Positions 13,281 to 13,619 of a DNA stretch of 13,619 nt are shown here, piece after piece. Numbering within the stretch: the stretch's first letter is position 1; each line of letters opens with the position of its first letter. The notes beneath the pieces were generated by a model. That model was not told where the DNA came from. It worked only from the letters and a program-made list of their open reading frames with translations, and searched no databases. Made by a program: the position numbers and the translations under genes. The DNA comes from Actinomycetes bacterium (GTDB lineage: Bacteria; Actinomycetota; Acidimicrobiia; Acidimicrobiales; RAAP-2): positions 1-13,619 of the forward strand of contig JAJZSX010000023.1 in the NCBI GenBank assembly GCA_021849435.1. Direction: 5' to 3'.

Positions 13281-13619
13281 CAGCGCCCCTCGGCGTCTTG
13301 GCGCTCCAGGGCGACGTGCGCGAGCACGTCGCGGTGTTGGCGGGACTTGACGTCGAGGTCGTGGCGGTGCGCACGGCGGACCAGTTGCGCTCGGTGCGGG
13401 GCCTCGTCATCCCCGGCGGCGAGTCGACGACGATCGCGAGGCTGCTCGAGACTTCGGGCATGCGCACCCCGCTCGCCGAGCGGTTGCGCGACGGCCTGCC
13501 CGTGCTCGGCACCTGCGCGGGGCTGATCCTGCTGAGCCGGTCGGTCGTGGACGGTCGCGACGACCAGTGGAGTTTCGCGACCATTGACGTCGACGTGCGC
13601 CGCAACGGCTTCGGACGCC
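13274..13619 (+). CDS. pdxT: Pyridoxal 5'-phosphate synthase glutaminase subunit PdxT (partial)
   Basis: The first 115 residues of the class I glutamine amidotransferase that frees ammonia from glutamine and channels it into PdxS. Visible marks: [13 protein letters not shown] near the N terminus, PGGESTTI (oxyanion region), the nucleophile Cys81 in [12 protein letters not shown], and VRRNGFGR at the window edge. The catalytic His-x-Glu lies beyond the end. GTG 13274 is chosen because it is the first start before the conserved LGVLALQG strand; it overlaps the pdxS stop by 7 bases in another frame. The reading frame is open to the last base, so the gene is cut only by the window. Confidence 0.93.
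   Translation, partial: MVAAPLGVLALQGDVREHVAVLAGLDVEVVAVRTADQLRSVRGLVIPGGESTTIARLLETSGMRTPLAERLRDGLPVLGTCAGLILLSRSVVDGRDDQWSFATIDVDVRRNGFGR

Noticed and set aside
1..13619. CRISPR arrays, tRNA/rRNA genes, insertion sequences, attachment sites, riboswitches
   Set aside because: Reading both strands gave no direct repeat series, no clover-leaf or rRNA-like stretch, no transposase, and no gap large enough for a structured leader.

Overview
The window is high-GC bacterial DNA of actinobacterial type. I infer an early-branching, non-mycobacterial actinobacterium such as a member of the Acidimicrobiia; the family content supports the phylum better than the class. Reasons: an InhA-like FabI, an F420-dependent NADP reductase, a MshC-type mycothiol ligase, and the block thrS - HIT - pgsA - patA-like - pimA followed by pdxS-pdxT, which recalls the gene order around Rv2614c-Rv2604c in Mycobacterium tuberculosis. 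Coding density is very high. There is no gene-free stretch over 60 bases, and I saw no rRNA, tRNA, CRISPR array, insertion sequence or convincing intrinsic terminator.

Layout. Bases 1-1751 hold membrane transport genes on the plus strand: the 3' end of an MFS drug-efflux gene, a YczE-type membrane protein and a LysE-family exporter. Bases 1794-3661 hold an ABC exporter with fused membrane and ATPase domains, broken by an apparent one-base deletion near 2013-2021. fabI (3658-4437, minus) converges on it with a 4-base overlap and diverges from npdG across a 39-base gap whose single symmetric -10 element can serve both strands. npdG (4477-5130) runs directly into a mycothiol-type cysteine ligase (5130-6251), then thrS (6268-8250) and an Ap4A-phosphorylase-like HIT protein (8251-8763).

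Bases 8806-11452 form a tightly coupled phosphatidylinositol mannoside module: phosphatidylinositol-type synthase (pgsA), PatA-like acyltransferase, and PimA-like mannosyltransferase. A membrane protein that appears to be an M48 (HtpX-like) peptidase with a destroyed active site follows (11462-12361). The last genes are pdxS and the start of pdxT, the two subunits of pyridoxal 5'-phosphate synthase.

Regulation. Nearly every gene not translationally coupled to its upstream neighbour has a TANNNT -10 hexamer 6-7 bases (once 10) before an ATG and no good Shine-Dalgarno, which predicts leaderless or near-leaderless mRNAs. In two cases (before the ABC gene and before pgsA) the predicted leaderless ATG opens a tiny reading frame of 4 or 7 codons that overlaps the real start; the pgsA one lies on a perfect hairpin. 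The most unusual items are the catalytically dead M48-like protein, the symmetric fabI/npdG promoter, the pgsA leader, and a natural alanine in FabI at the position of InhA Ser94. I did not find a wholly new multi-gene system.
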